64,000 nt of DNA, taken from the NCBI RefSeq assembly GCF_006658505.1, contig NZ_VFUZ01000003.1:248001-312000 (forward strand), written 5' to 3'. Below, in pieces: positions 1 through 8,670 of the stretch. Both the position numbers and the translations under genes were made by a program. Each line of letters begins with the position of its first letter. Positions within the stretch are counted from its first letter, which is position 1. Below the pieces are notes generated by a model. That model was not told the origin of the DNA. It worked only from the letters and a program-made list of their open reading frames with translations, and did not search any database. Source of the DNA: Mesorhizobium sp. B2-4-15 (lineage in GTDB: Bacteria > Pseudomonadota > Alphaproteobacteria > Rhizobiales > Rhizobiaceae).

Positions 1-100
1 TCCACTGCTCGGCGATCTGGCCCGACAGTTCCTCGATGGTCTTTTCCTGCTCGGCGGCGCGGATTTCCAGCGTCGTCAGCCGGTCGGCAGGCGTAGTCAT
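1..100 (-). CDS. slyX: SlyX family protein, 5' end only
   Basis: The first 33 codons of a gene running off the left edge of the window on the minus strand. The N-terminus begins MTTPADRLTTLEIRAAEQEK and continues with TIEELSGQIAEQW, the charged coiled-coil start typical of SlyX (about 70 residues). SlyX is a small coiled-coil protein of unknown biochemical role. The start is the ATG at 100-98. The gene is divergent from the transporter operon at 314, so 101-313 must carry promoters in both directions. The C-terminal half cannot be seen. Confidence 0.72.
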   Translation of the reverse strand, partial: MTTPADRLTTLEIRAAEQEKTIEELSGQIAEQW

Positions 101-313
101 GCAAAGTCCTCAGTTTTTACCGCGACGCCTTGCGCCGCGGTTTCAATTCGGCTTCGCCATACTAGCGAATGTGAGAGCTTCGGACACGTTCGAAATTGAC
201 AAGCGCGCAGGGATTTGTCGAGAGTGGACGCTGCTCCGGCCAATTGGCATGGGCGGAGCGTCATGCTAGGCATTTTGACCAAGCGATAAAAAAATAAGAG
301 TGGGACAGGCTGC
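101..313. other. Intergenic region between slyX and the nucleoside transporter operon
   Basis: A 213-bp divergent intergenic region. I see no further gene, tRNA or strong hairpin here. An A-rich stretch just before the ATG at 314 (positions 289-297) marks the leader of the transporter gene; no clear Shine-Dalgarno sequence is visible. No gene for a periplasmic binding protein lies in this gap. Confidence 0.5.
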
Positions 314-1843
314 ATGGCGCAAGCCGCAATCGAACTGATCGGCATCAACAAGAGTTTTGGCGCCGTGCGTGCCAACCGCGACATCAATCTGGAGATCGCG
401 CGCGGCACCATCCACGGCATCGTCGGCGAAAATGGCGCCGGCAAGTCGACGCTGATGTCGATCCTCTACGGTTTCTACCAGGCCGACGGCGGCGAAATCC
501 GCGTCGGCGGCAAGCCGGCGTCGATCAAGACGCCCAACGACGCGATCGCGCTTGGCATCGGCATGGTGCACCAGCATTTCATGCTGGTCGACAATTTCTC
601 GGTGCTGGAGAACATCATTCTCGGCGCCGAAAACGATGCGCTCTTGAAGAGCAGCATCGCCAAGGCGCGTTCCGAGCTGGAGCGGCTGGAGCGCGAATAT
701 GGGCTGGAAGTCGATCCCGACGCGATCATCGAGGAACTGCCGGTCGGCCTGCAGCAGCGTGTCGAAATTCTCAAGGCGCTCTATCGCGGCGCCGAGATCC
801 TGATCCTCGACGAGCCGACGGGCGTGCTGACGCCGGCCGAGGCCGACCATCTGTTCCGCATCCTCAAGCAGCTGAAGGAACAGGGCAAGACGGTGGTTTT
901 GATCACCCACAAGCTGCGCGAGATCATGGCCATCACCGACACCGTCTCGGTCATGCGCCAGGGCACGATGGTGGCGACCCGGGAGACGAAGAAAACCACC
1001 GTCGAGGAACTGGCCGAACTGATGGTCGGGCGCCGCGTGCTTCTGAGGGTCGAAAAGGGCGAAGCGGAAGCCGGTGCCGTCAAGCTCGCGGTCAAGAACC
1101 TGACGGTCAGGGATTCCCGTGGCGTCACCATGGTCGACGACATCTCCTTCGACCTGCGCGCCGGCGAGATCGTCGGCATCGCCGGCGTTGCCGGCAACGG
1201 GCAATCCGAGCTGCTGGAGGCGATTTCCGGCATCAGGCATGCCGTTTCGGGCTCGGTCATGCTCGACGGCAAGCCGATCGACCTGACGGGCAAGGCCGAT
1301 CCCGGTGAGTTGCGCGACCGCGGCCTCGCCCATGTGCCGGAGGACCGTCATCATGTCGGGCTGGTGCTGGCCTTCGAGGAGAACGAGAACTCCATCCTCG
1401 GCTATCACGACGACCCCCGCTATCTCATAGGGCCATTCCTCAATGTCGACGCCATCATGGCCGATGCGAAGGACAAGATCGAGAAATACGATATCCGTCC
1501 CGGCAATCCGCGCCTGAAGACCGCCAATTTCTCCGGCGGCAACCAGCAGAAGATCGTGCTGGCGCGGGAGATGGAACAGGACCCCGGCGTGCTGATCGTA
1601 GGCCAGCCGACGCGCGGCGTCGATGTCGGCGCCATCGAATTCATCCACAAGCGCCTGATCGCCATGCGTGACCAGGGCAAGGCCGTGCTGGTGGTATCTG
1701 TCGAGCTCGACGAAATCCGCTCGCTCTCCGACCGCATCCTGGTGATGTTTGCCGGCCGCATCGTCGGCGAGCGCGGCCCCGAAGCTACCGAAGGCGAGCT
1801 CGGCCTGCTCATGGCTGGGGTCGAGCAGGAGGCCGCCGCATGA
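314..1843 (+). CDS. Nucleoside/simple-sugar ABC transporter, double ATP-binding protein
   Basis: A 509-aa cytoplasmic ATPase with two fused ABC domains, as in the YufO/NupA and RbsA families. Domain 1 (about 5-235) has a good Walker A (GENGAGKST near residue 41), signature LPVGLQQR and Walker B ILILDEPT. Domain 2 (about 255-500) has a loose Walker A (GVAGNGQSE), a good signature (FSGGNQQK) and a Walker B in which DE is replaced by GQ (VLIVGQPTRG). That asymmetry is normal for this family and leaves one canonical site. The two following genes encode BMP-transporter-type permeases and the next ones cdd, punA and deoA, which supports nucleosides as the substrate. The 3' end overlaps the next start by 4 bp (ATGA). 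No binding-protein gene is adjacent. Confidence 0.9.
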   Translation: MAQAAIELIGINKSFGAVRANRDINLEIARGTIHGIVGENGAGKSTLMSILYGFYQADGGEIRVGGKPASIKTPNDAIALGIGMVHQHFMLVDNFSVLENIILGAENDALLKSSIAKARSELERLEREYGLEVDPDAIIEELPVGLQQRVEILKALYRGAEILILDEPTGVLTPAEADHLFRILKQLKEQGKTVVLITHKLREIMAITDTVSVMRQGTMVATRETKKTTVEELAELMVGRRVLLRVEKGEAEAGAVKLAVKNLTVRDSRGVTMVDDISFDLRAGEIVGIAGVAGNGQSELLEAISGIRHAVSGSVMLDGKPIDLTGKADPGELRDRGLAHVPEDRHHVGLVLAFEENENSILGYHDDPRYLIGPFLNVDAIMADAKDKIEKYDIRPGNPRLKTANFSGGNQQKIVLAREMEQDPGVLIVGQPTRGVDVGAIEFIHKRLIAMRDQGKAVLVVSVELDEIRSLSDRILVMFAGRIVGERGPEATEGELGLLMAGVEQEAAA

Positions 1844-2979
1844 GCACGCCTTACGCCAAATTGCCGGCATGGGCCGATTATGGGTTGATCCCACTGATCA
1901 ATCTGGCCGTGGCTTTCATCGTCGCCGGCTTCGTCGTGCTGTTGGTCGGCGAAAATCCGTTCCGTGCCGCCGTCATCCTGGTCCAGGGAGCCTTCGGCAA
2001 GGGAACAGGCATCGCCTTCACCCTCTTCTATGCCACCACCTTCATCTTCACCGGGCTTTCGGTGGCGGTGGCGGCGCATTGCGGCCTGTTCAACATCGGC
2101 ACCGAGGGGCAGGCCTACATCGCCGGCCTCGGCATCGCCATCGTGTGCCTGTCCTTCGACAGCGTGCTGCCCTGGTGGCTGACATTTCCGCTGGCCATCG
2201 TCGCTTCCGCGCTTGTAGGCGCATTGTGGGCGCTGATCCCGGCCTATCTGCAGGCCAAGCGTGGTTCGCACATCGTCATCACCACCATCATGTTCAACTT
2301 CATCGCCGCCTCGATCATGGTCTACCTCTTGGTGGGGCCATTGAAGCCGGCCGGGTCGCAAGCCCCGCAGACCCGGAACTTCCTTGCCGGAGCCGAACTG
2401 CCCAAACTCAACTGGATCATCGAGCTGTTCGGCGCCAAGATCCGTTCGGCCCCACTCAACGTCACCTTCCTGCTGGCGTTGGTCATGGCCTTCCTGGTCT
2501 GGCTGCTGATCTGGCGAACCAAGCTCGGCTATGAGATGCGCACCTATGGCCACAGCCCGAAGGCGGCGCGCTATGCCGGCATTTCGGAAACCCGCATCAT
2601 CATCACAGCCATGATGATCTCGGGCGCGCTCGCCGGCATGATGGCGCTCAATCCGGTGATGGGCGACCAGCACAATGTCGCGATCGACTTCGTCTCCGGC
2701 GCCGGCTTCGTCGGCATCGCCGTGGCGCTGATGGGGCGCCTGCACCCGGTCGGCATCGTGCTGGCGGCGATCCTGTTCGGCATGCTCTACCAGGGCGGCG
2801 CCGAACTCGCCTTCGAGATGCCGGCGATCAGCCGCGACATGATCGTCATCATCCAGGGGTTGGTCATCCTGTTCGCCGGCGCGCTCGAACATATGTTCAG
2901 GCCTTACATCCAGGCGCTGTTCGCCTCGTTCAGCCCACGGTCGGTCGGCATGGAAGCGGTCAAGGGAAAGGGCGCCTGA
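1840..2979 (+). CDS. Nucleoside ABC transporter permease, first subunit
   Basis: A 379-aa inner-membrane protein of the BPD_transp_2 fold (YufP/NupB type). Hydrophobic segments are spread from about residue 18 to 350, and a short polar insertion lies near 165-200. The conserved stretch GLFNIGTEGQ near residue 83 is typical of this permease subfamily. It would form a heterodimer with the 323-aa permease encoded immediately downstream and be driven by the double ATPase upstream. The start overlaps the upstream stop (ATGA), indicating translational coupling. Nucleoside specificity is inferred from family and from the adjacent salvage genes; sugar uptake is the main alternative. Confidence 0.88.
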   Translation: MSTPYAKLPAWADYGLIPLINLAVAFIVAGFVVLLVGENPFRAAVILVQGAFGKGTGIAFTLFYATTFIFTGLSVAVAAHCGLFNIGTEGQAYIAGLGIAIVCLSFDSVLPWWLTFPLAIVASALVGALWALIPAYLQAKRGSHIVITTIMFNFIAASIMVYLLVGPLKPAGSQAPQTRNFLAGAELPKLNWIIELFGAKIRSAPLNVTFLLALVMAFLVWLLIWRTKLGYEMRTYGHSPKAARYAGISETRIIITAMMISGALAGMMALNPVMGDQHNVAIDFVSGAGFVGIAVALMGRLHPVGIVLAAILFGMLYQGGAELAFEMPAISRDMIVIIQGLVILFAGALEHMFRPYIQALFASFSPRSVGMEAVKGKGA

Positions 2980-2980
2980 G

Positions 2981-3952
2981 ATGGATGTGTTCAACGCGAT
3001 CGTCCAGACATTGGACTCGACCATCCGCCTCTCGGTGCCGCTTCTGCTGGCGTGCCTTGCCGGCCTCTATTCGGAACGCGCCGGTATCTTCGACATAGGG
3101 CTCGAAGGCAAGATGCTGGTTGGCGCATTCGCGGGGGCCGCCGCGGCGTCGGTCTTCCATTCGGCCTTGCTCGGCCTCGGCATGGCCATCCTGGTCTCGG
3201 TCGCCTTTGCCATGGTGCATGGCTTCGCCTCGATCACCCATCGCGGCAACCAGATCGTTTCCGGCGTGGCGATCAATTTCGTCGCCGCCGGTTCGACCAT
3301 CATCCTCGGCCAGGCCTGGTTCCAGCAGGGCGGACGCACGCCGGCGCTGCAGCCGGGCGAACGGTTCGAAGCGATCACCTGGCCCGGCGCCGATGCCGTC
3401 AGGGACGTGCCGATCATCGGCCCCATCTACGCGGAGTTGATCTCCGGTCATTCGCTGCTGGTGTACCTCGCCTTCCTTATGGTGCCCTTCACCTGGTGGG
3501 TGCTGTTTCGCACCCGCTTCGGCCTCAGGCTGCGCGCCGTCGGCGAAAATCCGGCTGCCGTCGACACCGCCGGCATTTCCGTCGCCTGGCTGCGTTACAG
3601 GGCGCTCATCTGCACCGGCATCCTGACCGGCGTCGCCGGCGCCTATCTGTCGATGGTGCAGAATGGCGGCTTCGTGAAGGATATGACCGCCGGCAAGGGC
3701 TACATCGCGTTGGCCGCGCTGATCTTCGCCAAATGGAAGCCGGTCAACGCCATGTTCGCCTGCCTTCTGTTCGGCTTCCTCGACGCGCTGTCGATCCGTT
3801 TGCAGGGCTCGCCGCTGCCCATCATCGGCAAAGTGCCGGTGCAGTTCATGCAAGCCCTGCCCTATATTCTCACCGTCGTCCTGCTCGCCGGCTTCATCGG
3901 CAAGGCGATCCCGCCCCGCGCCGGCGGCGTGCCCTATGTCAAGGAGCGCTGA
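2981..3952 (+). CDS. Nucleoside ABC transporter permease, second subunit
   Basis: A 323-aa membrane protein of the same superfamily as its neighbour but shorter (YufQ/NupC type). It has about eight to ten hydrophobic segments and carries the family stretch GIFDIGLEGKM near residue 40, matching the GLFNIGTEGQ stretch of the first permease. It begins one base after the previous stop and closes the transporter part of the operon. The cdd gene follows after about 59 bp, containing a GGGAG ribosome binding site near 3995. Substrate assignment rests on context, as for its partner. Confidence 0.88.
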   Translation: MDVFNAIVQTLDSTIRLSVPLLLACLAGLYSERAGIFDIGLEGKMLVGAFAGAAAASVFHSALLGLGMAILVSVAFAMVHGFASITHRGNQIVSGVAINFVAAGSTIILGQAWFQQGGRTPALQPGERFEAITWPGADAVRDVPIIGPIYAELISGHSLLVYLAFLMVPFTWWVLFRTRFGLRLRAVGENPAAVDTAGISVAWLRYRALICTGILTGVAGAYLSMVQNGGFVKDMTAGKGYIALAALIFAKWKPVNAMFACLLFGFLDALSIRLQGSPLPIIGKVPVQFMQALPYILTVVLLAGFIGKAIPPRAGGVPYVKER

Positions 3953-4011
3953 GCGAACGGAATCCACTGGGCGGAAGGCTTTTGAACAAGATCGTGGGAG
4001 AGTACAACTGA

Positions 4012-4404
4012 ATGTCGCATGATCTGTTCGAAGCGGCCAAGACCGCCATGGCCAAGGCCCATGCGCCCTATTCCAGGTTTCCCGTTGGCGCCGCCCTGCG
4101 CACCGAAGATGGGCGCGTCTTCACCGGCGCCAACGTCGAGGTCGCTTCCTATCCGGAGGGCTGGTGCGCCGAGACGACCGCGCTTGGCCACTACATCATG
4201 GGCGGCGGCGGCAAGATCGTCGAAATCGCCATCCTTGCCGAACGCATGGCCAAATGCTCGCCTTGCGGCGGCTGCCGTCAGCGGCTGGCCGAATTCTGCC
4301 GCCCTGAAACCAAGCTCTATCTCTGCGACGACACGGGTGTGGCCGAGACCGTGACCATGGGTGACATATTCCCCTACGGCTTCGCCGGCGACATTTTGAA
4401 ATGA
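4012..4404 (+). CDS. cdd: Cytidine deaminase
   Basis: A 130-aa enzyme, the usual length of the homotetrameric class, that deaminates cytidine and deoxycytidine to uridine and deoxyuridine with zinc. The zinc and catalytic motif reads WCAETTA near residue 52 (Cys ligand and general acid/base Glu). The second motif, SPCGGCRQ near residue 83, supplies the other two Cys ligands. The N-terminal YSRFPVGAAL is the substrate-binding start of the family. It sits between the nucleoside transporter and punA/deoA in one transcription direction, so imported pyrimidine nucleosides would be processed at once. Confidence 0.95.
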   Translation: MSHDLFEAAKTAMAKAHAPYSRFPVGAALRTEDGRVFTGANVEVASYPEGWCAETTALGHYIMGGGGKIVEIAILAERMAKCSPCGGCRQRLAEFCRPETKLYLCDDTGVAETVTMGDIFPYGFAGDILK

Positions 4405-4405
4405 A

Positions 4406-4454
4406 GGCTGGCTGAAATGAAGCATTGGCTGAAACGACGGGCTGGCTGAAATGA
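4406..4454 (+). repeat. 15-bp direct repeat spanning the cdd-punA spacer
   Basis: GGCTGGCTGAAATGA occurs exactly at 4406-4420 and again at 4440-4454. A partial middle copy (TTGGCTGAAACGA) lies at 4425-4437. The last copy supplies the punA start codon, so the spacer seems to have grown by tandem duplication of the translation-start region. Confidence 0.8.
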
Positions 4455-5260
4455 TGGAAAAGGCGCTGGACCATCTCATCGAGAAGCTGGACGGGCTGGC
4501 GCCGTCGACCGCGCTGGTGCTGGGCTCGGGCCTCGGCCGCCTTGTCGACCGGATCGAGAACCCGATCCGCGTCTCCTATGCCGACCTGCCCGGCTTTCCC
4601 AGGAGCGGCGTCAGCGGCCATGCCGGTGAAGTGGTGGCCGGCCTGTTCGCCGGCATGCCGGTGCTGATGCTGTCCGGCCGCGCCCACTACTACGAACACG
4701 GCAACGCTGCGGCCATGCGGCCTGTGCTGGAAGTGCTTGCCGGCATCGGCATCACAAAACTGATCCTCACCAATGCCGCTGGCTCGGTCGATCCGGACAT
4801 GCCGCCGGGCTCCGTCATGCTGATCACCGATCACATCAACTTCTCCGGCACCAACCCGCTGATCGGCGAGCCGAGCGACCGCCGCTTCGTCGGCCTGACC
4901 GAAGCCTATGATGCCGGCATCCGCGAGGCGATCGAGCGCGCGGCGAAAGCGACCGGCACCGCGCTGCACAAGGGCGTCTATATGTGGTTTTCCGGCCCGT
5001 GTTTCGAAACGCCGGCCGAAATCCGTATGGCGCGCGCCATGGGCGCCAACGCGGTGGGCATGTCGACCGTGCCGGAAGTCATTCTGGCCCGCTTCCTTGG
5101 GCTGCGGGTCGCCGCCTGCTCGGTCATCACCAACCTTGCCGCCGGCATGACCGGAGCCGAGCTTTCGCACCAGGAGACCAAGGATATGGCGCCGGTTGGC
5201 GGATCACGGCTGGCAACGGTCCTTCAACGCGTGTTCCGCGACGGGCTCCTGGAGAACTGA
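4451..5260 (+). CDS. punA: Purine-nucleoside phosphorylase, trimeric (PNP family II)
   Basis: A 269-aa cytoplasmic enzyme that splits inosine, guanosine and their deoxy forms with phosphate into base and (deoxy)ribose 1-phosphate. Family landmarks are VLGSGLG near residue 22 (phosphate loop), SGRAHYYEHG near 75-84, the TNAAGS stretch near 114, and GPCFETPAEIR near 180 that contributes to the purine site. Two adjacent ATG codons (4451 and 4454) lie in the 15-bp repeat and either could start translation. The stop overlaps the deoA start by one base (TGATG). The hexameric DeoD type is excluded by these motifs. Confidence 0.92.
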   Translation: MMEKALDHLIEKLDGLAPSTALVLGSGLGRLVDRIENPIRVSYADLPGFPRSGVSGHAGEVVAGLFAGMPVLMLSGRAHYYEHGNAAAMRPVLEVLAGIGITKLILTNAAGSVDPDMPPGSVMLITDHINFSGTNPLIGEPSDRRFVGLTEAYDAGIREAIERAAKATGTALHKGVYMWFSGPCFETPAEIRMARAMGANAVGMSTVPEVILARFLGLRVAACSVITNLAAGMTGAELSHQETKDMAPVGGSRLATVLQRVFRDGLLEN

Positions 5261-6579
5261 TGCTTCCGCAGGAAATCATCCGCCACAAGCGAGACGGCCA
5301 GAGGCTCGAGGCTCGCGAAATCATGGCCTTCATCGACGGCGTGACGTCAGGTGCCGTCACCGACGGCCAGGCCGCTGCTTTTGCGATGGCGGTGTTCTTC
5401 AACGGCATGAACCGGGACGAAGCCGTGGCGTTGACGCTTGCCATGCGCGATTCCGGCGACGTGCTCGATTGGTCGGACCTGCCCGGTCCCGTCACCGACA
5501 AGCATTCGACGGGTGGCGTCGGTGACAATGTCTCGCTGATGCTGGCGCCGATCGTCGCCGCCTGTGGCGCCTATGTGCCGATGATCTCGGGGCGTGGCCT
5601 TGGCCATACCGGCGGTACGCTGGACAAGATGGATGCGATCCCCGGCTATATCAGCCAGCCCGACATTGCATTGTTTCGCCAGGCGGTGCTGGAAACGGGC
5701 TGTGCCATCATCGGCCAGACCGCCGACCTCGCGCCGGCCGACCGCCGGCTCTATGCGATCCGCGACGTGACCGCCACTGTGGAATCGGTGCCGCTGATCA
5801 CCGCCTCGATCCTGTCGAAGAAGCTCGCCGCCGGCCTGGGCTCCCTGGTGCTCGACGTCAAGGTCGGCAACGGCGCCTTCATGGAGAAGTCGCGTGATGC
5901 CACCGCGCTCGCCAACAGCCTGGTTGAGGTCGCCAGCGGCGCCGGGCTGAAGGTCTCGGCGCTGATCACCGGCATGAATGAACCACTGGCCTCGGCTGCC
6001 GGCAACGCCGTCGAGGTGCGCAACGCCGTCGACTTCCTGACCGGCCGTCTTCGCGACCGACGGCTGGAGGACGTGACCCTGGCGCTGGCGGCCGAGATGC
6101 TGCAGTCGGCGGGACTGGTGTCGTCCAACCAGGACGGCATGCGGCGCGCCACGGAAACGCTCGCCAGCGGCCGCGCCGCCGCCACCTTCGCCCGCATGGT
6201 GACGGTGCTCGGCGGCCCCGCGGATTTCATCGAGAGGCCGGAAAAATATTTGCCGGAGGCGGCAACGGAATTCGCGGTCAAGGCGACGACACAGGGTTTC
6301 GTCACAAGCATAGCCGCCCGCGACATTGGCCTTGCGGTGGTTGGCCTGGGCGGCGGGCGCACCCGGCCCGACGACAAGATCGATCCCGCCGTCGGCATCA
6401 CCAGGCTGCTCCCGATAGGCGCGGAAGTAAAACCCGGAGATGCCCTGGCGCTGGTGCACGCCCGCTCGCCCTCCGATGCCGAGGCCGCAGGCGCAGCCGT
6501 GCTTTCAGCCTATGCGATCGGTGCCTCCAAGCCGCCGGCGGATAAAACCATCATGCGGCGGATCCTGCCGCGCGGTTGA
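5260..6579 (+). CDS. deoA: Thymidine phosphorylase
   Basis: A 439-aa enzyme converting thymidine or deoxyuridine and phosphate to the base and deoxyribose 1-phosphate. The start MLPQEIIRHKRDG is the normal DeoA N-terminus; an upstream extension of this frame lies inside punA and is not coding. The motif DKHSTGGVGD near residue 83 is the phosphate-binding signature, and the length equals that of E. coli DeoA. The start overlaps the punA stop by one base, so the two phosphorylases are translationally coupled. The gene converges on the protease gene at 6580 with no gap. Confidence 0.95.
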   Translation: MLPQEIIRHKRDGQRLEAREIMAFIDGVTSGAVTDGQAAAFAMAVFFNGMNRDEAVALTLAMRDSGDVLDWSDLPGPVTDKHSTGGVGDNVSLMLAPIVAACGAYVPMISGRGLGHTGGTLDKMDAIPGYISQPDIALFRQAVLETGCAIIGQTADLAPADRRLYAIRDVTATVESVPLITASILSKKLAAGLGSLVLDVKVGNGAFMEKSRDATALANSLVEVASGAGLKVSALITGMNEPLASAAGNAVEVRNAVDFLTGRLRDRRLEDVTLALAAEMLQSAGLVSSNQDGMRRATETLASGRAAATFARMVTVLGGPADFIERPEKYLPEAATEFAVKATTQGFVTSIAARDIGLAVVGLGGGRTRPDDKIDPAVGITRLLPIGAEVKPGDALALVHARSPSDAEAAGAAVLSAYAIGASKPPADKTIMRRILPRG

Positions 6580-7143
6580 TTACTGGACAAGCAGCAGCGA
6601 GCCGTTTTCGACCTGGTACTTCTGGAGCCGCGTGAGGAAGCTCATGCCGATGAGATTGGTTTGAAGCGCCTTGTCGTCGAGCACCACCGCCTGGACGTCT
6701 TCCACCTGGATGGCGCCGATCTGCAGCCGATCGACCGTGACCACGGCAGCCTTGATCGTGCCGTTGGCGGTGTTGACCTGGCGCGTGAAATCGGAAGAGC
6801 TCAGCGACAGGCCGATCCGGCGGGCCGTCGAGGTGTTGATGGCAACCAGCGTCGCACCGGTGTCGATCATGCCGTCGACCTGACGACCGTTAAGCTTGAA
6901 CTGCGAAGTGAAGTGTCCGCGCGCGTCCGCCTCGACCACGAACTTGCGGCCCAGCGGTTGCGCTACAGCCGGCTTGTCCGGCAGCGCCGCCAGCTTCAGG
7001 TCCGGCTGGGTTTCCGTGGCCGGCTTGGCGGTAATCGCCGATTTCAGCAATCCCTCGATAAGCTGGGGATTTGACTGATAGATCATCGGGATGGATACGG
7101 CTATTCCGGCAGACGCACCAAAAATGAGAAGTGTACGCAGCAT
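6580..7143 (-). CDS. Retropepsin-like clan AA aspartic protease, membrane-anchored (TIGR02281 type)
   Basis: A 187-aa protein with an N-terminal hydrophobic segment (about residues 3-20) that probably anchors it in the inner membrane with the protease domain outside. The catalytic motif MIDTGATLVAI lies near residue 92 and the C-terminal flap and hydrophobic strands (LIGMSFL) follow, as in single-domain retropepsin-like proteases that act as dimers. Such proteins are common in Rhizobiales; their targets are mostly unknown. It is convergent with deoA and has no obvious role in nucleoside salvage. Confidence 0.85.
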   Translation of the reverse strand: MLRTLLIFGASAGIAVSIPMIYQSNPQLIEGLLKSAITAKPATETQPDLKLAALPDKPAVAQPLGRKFVVEADARGHFTSQFKLNGRQVDGMIDTGATLVAINTSTARRIGLSLSSSDFTRQVNTANGTIKAAVVTVDRLQIGAIQVEDVQAVVLDDKALQTNLIGMSFLTRLQKYQVENGSLLLVQ

Positions 7144-7273
7144 GGGTCAACCTTTTGAGGGCTGATCCTTAGTCCGGACATGGTGTTTGGCGCTTTAACG
7201 CTCTCCGAAACCGCAGGTTTTCGTAAACGAACTGTGTACGCGCCATACGAGACGCATAGGGGCCGCAGGAGTA

Positions 7274-7927
7274 TCAAGCGCCTTGCTTCTGGCTTACGTG
7301 TTCGAATTGATGAATCAATGACGGCTTCGATATGCGGGAAAATGCTTCCTGAAATCTGGATTGGCTGGTGCCAGGTATCAGCGGCGACAGTTTGCCAAAC
7401 AGATACTGGGGATCTATAGCGCTACGGGGGAAGGAAATCAGCGTCATTGGAATGTCATTTCGCAACAACGATTCAATCAGGTTTGCGAATTTACGATACA
7501 AGATCGCAATCTGCTCGTTCGCATGGCCTGTTTCCCACAGTCCTCCCTCTACCGGGGTGCCGTCTGCCGAGCCAGTTGTTGCCTCCTGCACATAAACTCG
7601 ACTGGCAGCGGCATCCTCGAACCTCCGAACCGGTATGACCACGTGATCTATCTTTATGCCGGCAGCCAGAACTGCATCCACGTTCTCACATAAAAACGGG
7701 CTCTTGATTATCCGCGGGCCTATTGGGTCAAAAATCCCTCTCTCCAAGCCGGCTCTGGCTTCCGGGAAATAATCGTTCGATGACCATTCGCCGGTATCCA
7801 GACCAAGCTCTGTAAGCAGTTCGACAAGATAGGTGGTTCCGGCCCTTCCGGTTCCGCTGATGATAATCCGTCTGACGTCTTCCCTATGGCGTCTGAATCG
7901 AGACAAGAATCCGAGCTTAGCTGCCAT
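7274..7927 (-). CDS. Sulfotransferase-like P-loop protein
   Basis: A 217-aa protein. The N-terminal IIISGTGRAGTTYL (residues 20-33) fits the 5'-phosphosulfate-binding loop of PAPS sulfotransferases. VIPVRRFEDAAASR near residue 97-110 fits the 3'-phosphate motif (Arg and Ser). The catalytic base and acceptor are not evident, so the acceptor molecule is unknown. Its base composition is visibly A+T-richer than its neighbours (near 50% G+C by eye, against about 64%), and it sits alone between the protease and upp. This suggests horizontal acquisition. Confidence 0.6.
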   Translation of the reverse strand: MAAKLGFLSRFRRHREDVRRIIISGTGRAGTTYLVELLTELGLDTGEWSSNDYFPEARAGLERGIFDPIGPRIIKSPFLCENVDAVLAAGIKIDHVVIPVRRFEDAAASRVYVQEATTGSADGTPVEGGLWETGHANEQIAILYRKFANLIESLLRNDIPMTLISFPRSAIDPQYLFGKLSPLIPGTSQSRFQEAFSRISKPSLIHQFEHVSQKQGA

Positions 7928-8010
7928 AACAACCAGATCTCCATTGGAAGCCCCAGAAGTACTGCTCTACCCGATACGCCCAGGCGTTCTATAGCTCTGG
8001 AGACTGTAGG

Positions 8011-8640
8011 CTATTTCGTCCCATACATACGGTCGCCGGCATCGCCGAGGCCCGGCATGATATAGCCCTTCTCGTTGAGTTGGCGGTCGATGGAGGCGGT
8101 GAAGACCGGAACGTCCGGATGCGCCTTGGTGAAGCGCTCGATGCCTTCGGGTGCCGCCAGCAGGCACAGGAAGCGGATGTTGGTGGCGCCGCGCCCCTTC
8201 AACTTGTCGATCGCCGCGATCGCCGAATTGGCTGTCGCCAGCATCGGATCGACGACGATCACCAGCCGGTCGGCGAGATCGCTCGGCGCCTTGAAGAAAT
8301 ACTCGACCGCTTCCAGCGTCTCGTGGTCGCGGTAGAGGCCGATATGGGCGACGCGAGCCGCCGGCACCAGGTCGAGCAGGCCTTCCAGCAAGCCGTTGCC
8401 GGCGCGCAGCACCGAGGCAAAGACCAGCTTCTTGCCCTCCAGCGTCGGCGCTTCCATCTCCTCGATCGGGGTCTCGATGGTGGTGGTGGTCAGTTCAAGG
8501 TTGCGCGTGACCTCGTAGCCGAGCAACAGCGATATCTCGCGCAGCAGCCGCCTGAAGCCGGCCGTCGAGGTCTCCTTCTTGCGCATGATGGTCAGCTTGT
8601 GCTGGACAAGCGGATGATCGACGACGGTGACGCCCTTCAT
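8011..8640 (-). CDS. upp: Uracil phosphoribosyltransferase
   Basis: A 209-aa salvage enzyme that makes UMP from uracil and PRPP. The PRPP-binding loop reads [13 protein letters not shown] near residue 125-137. The uracil-binding C-terminus [18 protein letters not shown] is intact. The N-terminal [15 protein letters not shown] is the family start. The gene takes up the uracil released upstream by cdd plus DeoA-type phosphorolysis. It is separated from add, on the same strand, by a 159-bp spacer containing a heptamer-repeat hairpin. Confidence 0.96.
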   Translation of the reverse strand: MKGVTVVDHPLVQHKLTIMRKKETSTAGFRRLLREISLLLGYEVTRNLELTTTTIETPIEEMEAPTLEGKKLVFASVLRAGNGLLEGLLDLVPAARVAHIGLYRDHETLEAVEYFFKAPSDLADRLVIVVDPMLATANSAIAAIDKLKGRGATNIRFLCLLAAPEGIERFTKAHPDVPVFTASIDRQLNEKGYIMPGLGDAGDRMYGTK

Positions 8641-8670
8641 GATGTGCTCCGACGTGGTGATGGTTCGTGG

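Noticed and set aside
266..1894. Long minus-strand open frame (542 codons) opposite the ABC ATPase
   Set aside because: It is a shadow of the high-G+C third-position codon usage of the transporter gene. The plus-strand product has all ABC motifs, while the minus product has no recognisable domain.
1420..3024. 534-codon minus-strand frame across the permease genes
   Set aside because: His/Asp/Gln-rich low-complexity product typical of antisense frames; overlaps two well-supported permeases.
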